NCBI GenBank assembly: GCA_039545355.1
Contig: BCJJ01000007.1
Location: forward strand, 1,302,001-1,366,000
DNA from: Trichosporon coremiiforme
Lineage: Eukaryota; Basidiomycota; Tremellomycetes; Trichosporonales; Trichosporonaceae
Reading direction: 5' to 3'
DNA: 64,000 bases
Below are positions 63,891 through 64,000 of this stretch, piece after piece (positions within the stretch are counted from its first letter, which is position 1; each line of letters starts with the position of its first letter). The position numbers were made by a program, and so were the translations under genes. The notes beneath the pieces were generated by a model, which was not told where the DNA came from, ran no database searches, and saw only the letters and a list, made by a program, of their open reading frames with translations.

Positions 63891-64000
63891 CTGGGGTCAG
63901 CTTGTTACAGAGGAAATCGGCGAGCTTCGGCGCTTCATTCAGAAAGACAAGGCAACAGGCAAGAGGTGGGTGGAGCTGGATGACCAGGCAGTCCAGATGG

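Overview
The window is nuclear DNA of a GC-rich basidiomycete yeast, most likely a tremellomycete (Trichosporonales/Cryptococcus-type). The evidence is the gene set, the many very short spliceosomal introns (mostly 34-60 nt, GTGAGT donor, CTGAC or CTAAC branch site a few bases before the CAG acceptor), intron-containing tRNA genes, and C-rich third codon positions. The exact genus is an inference. A run of ten Ns at 35705-35714 marks an assembly gap.

Layout. Positions 1-14.4 kb hold no gene I can support; from about 9 kb onward the plus strand is strongly pyrimidine-rich with simple repeats. A single intronless HSF-type transcription factor gene lies at 14.4-15.9 kb. A second gene-poor stretch (15.9-27.7 kb) contains only an intron-bearing tRNA-Glu(CTC) at 21.15 kb. 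A small SnoaL/NTF2-like gene follows at 27.7 kb, then 3.4 kb of sparse DNA with a 9-bp minisatellite. From 31.6 kb the window becomes gene-dense: ADE6/FGAM synthase (-), an ARL5-type small GTPase (+), an unknown proline/serine-rich protein (-), a zinc-finger peptidase C78 (ZUP1/UfSP class) protein in ten exons (-), a MIM1-like mitochondrial outer-membrane insertase (+), an alpha-methylacyl-CoA racemase with a peroxisomal signal (-), a large MHYT-domain membrane protein (+), a Gemin2/SIP1-like splicing assembly factor (-) and chorismate synthase (+).

Positions 52.6-58.9 kb form a tRNA cluster: five tRNA-Thr(AGT) genes (one with a damaged B box), one tRNA-Thr(CGT), two tRNA-Ser(AGA), two tRNA-Ser(CGA) and one tRNA-Val(AAC). 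A DUF563/GT61-type glycosyltransferase gene sits inside the cluster. The right end carries a small Spo12-like protein, a dienelactone hydrolase family protein, a class I/II aminotransferase and the 3' exon of a CUE1-like gene running off the edge.

The genes are housekeeping or cell-biological and do not form a biosynthetic cluster. ADE6 and chorismate synthase are single steps of purine and aromatic amino acid synthesis; ARL5, MIM1, AMACR and CUE1-like proteins act at Golgi, mitochondria, peroxisome and ER. Several neighbours are head-to-head pairs likely to share promoters (Gemin2/ARO2, AMACR/MHYT, C78/MIM1, DLH/aminotransferase). I found no transposon, CRISPR array, phage or defence system. 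The most unusual things are the Ser/Thr tRNA array with shifting intron content, the two gene deserts around the HSF gene, and the fungal C78 peptidase.
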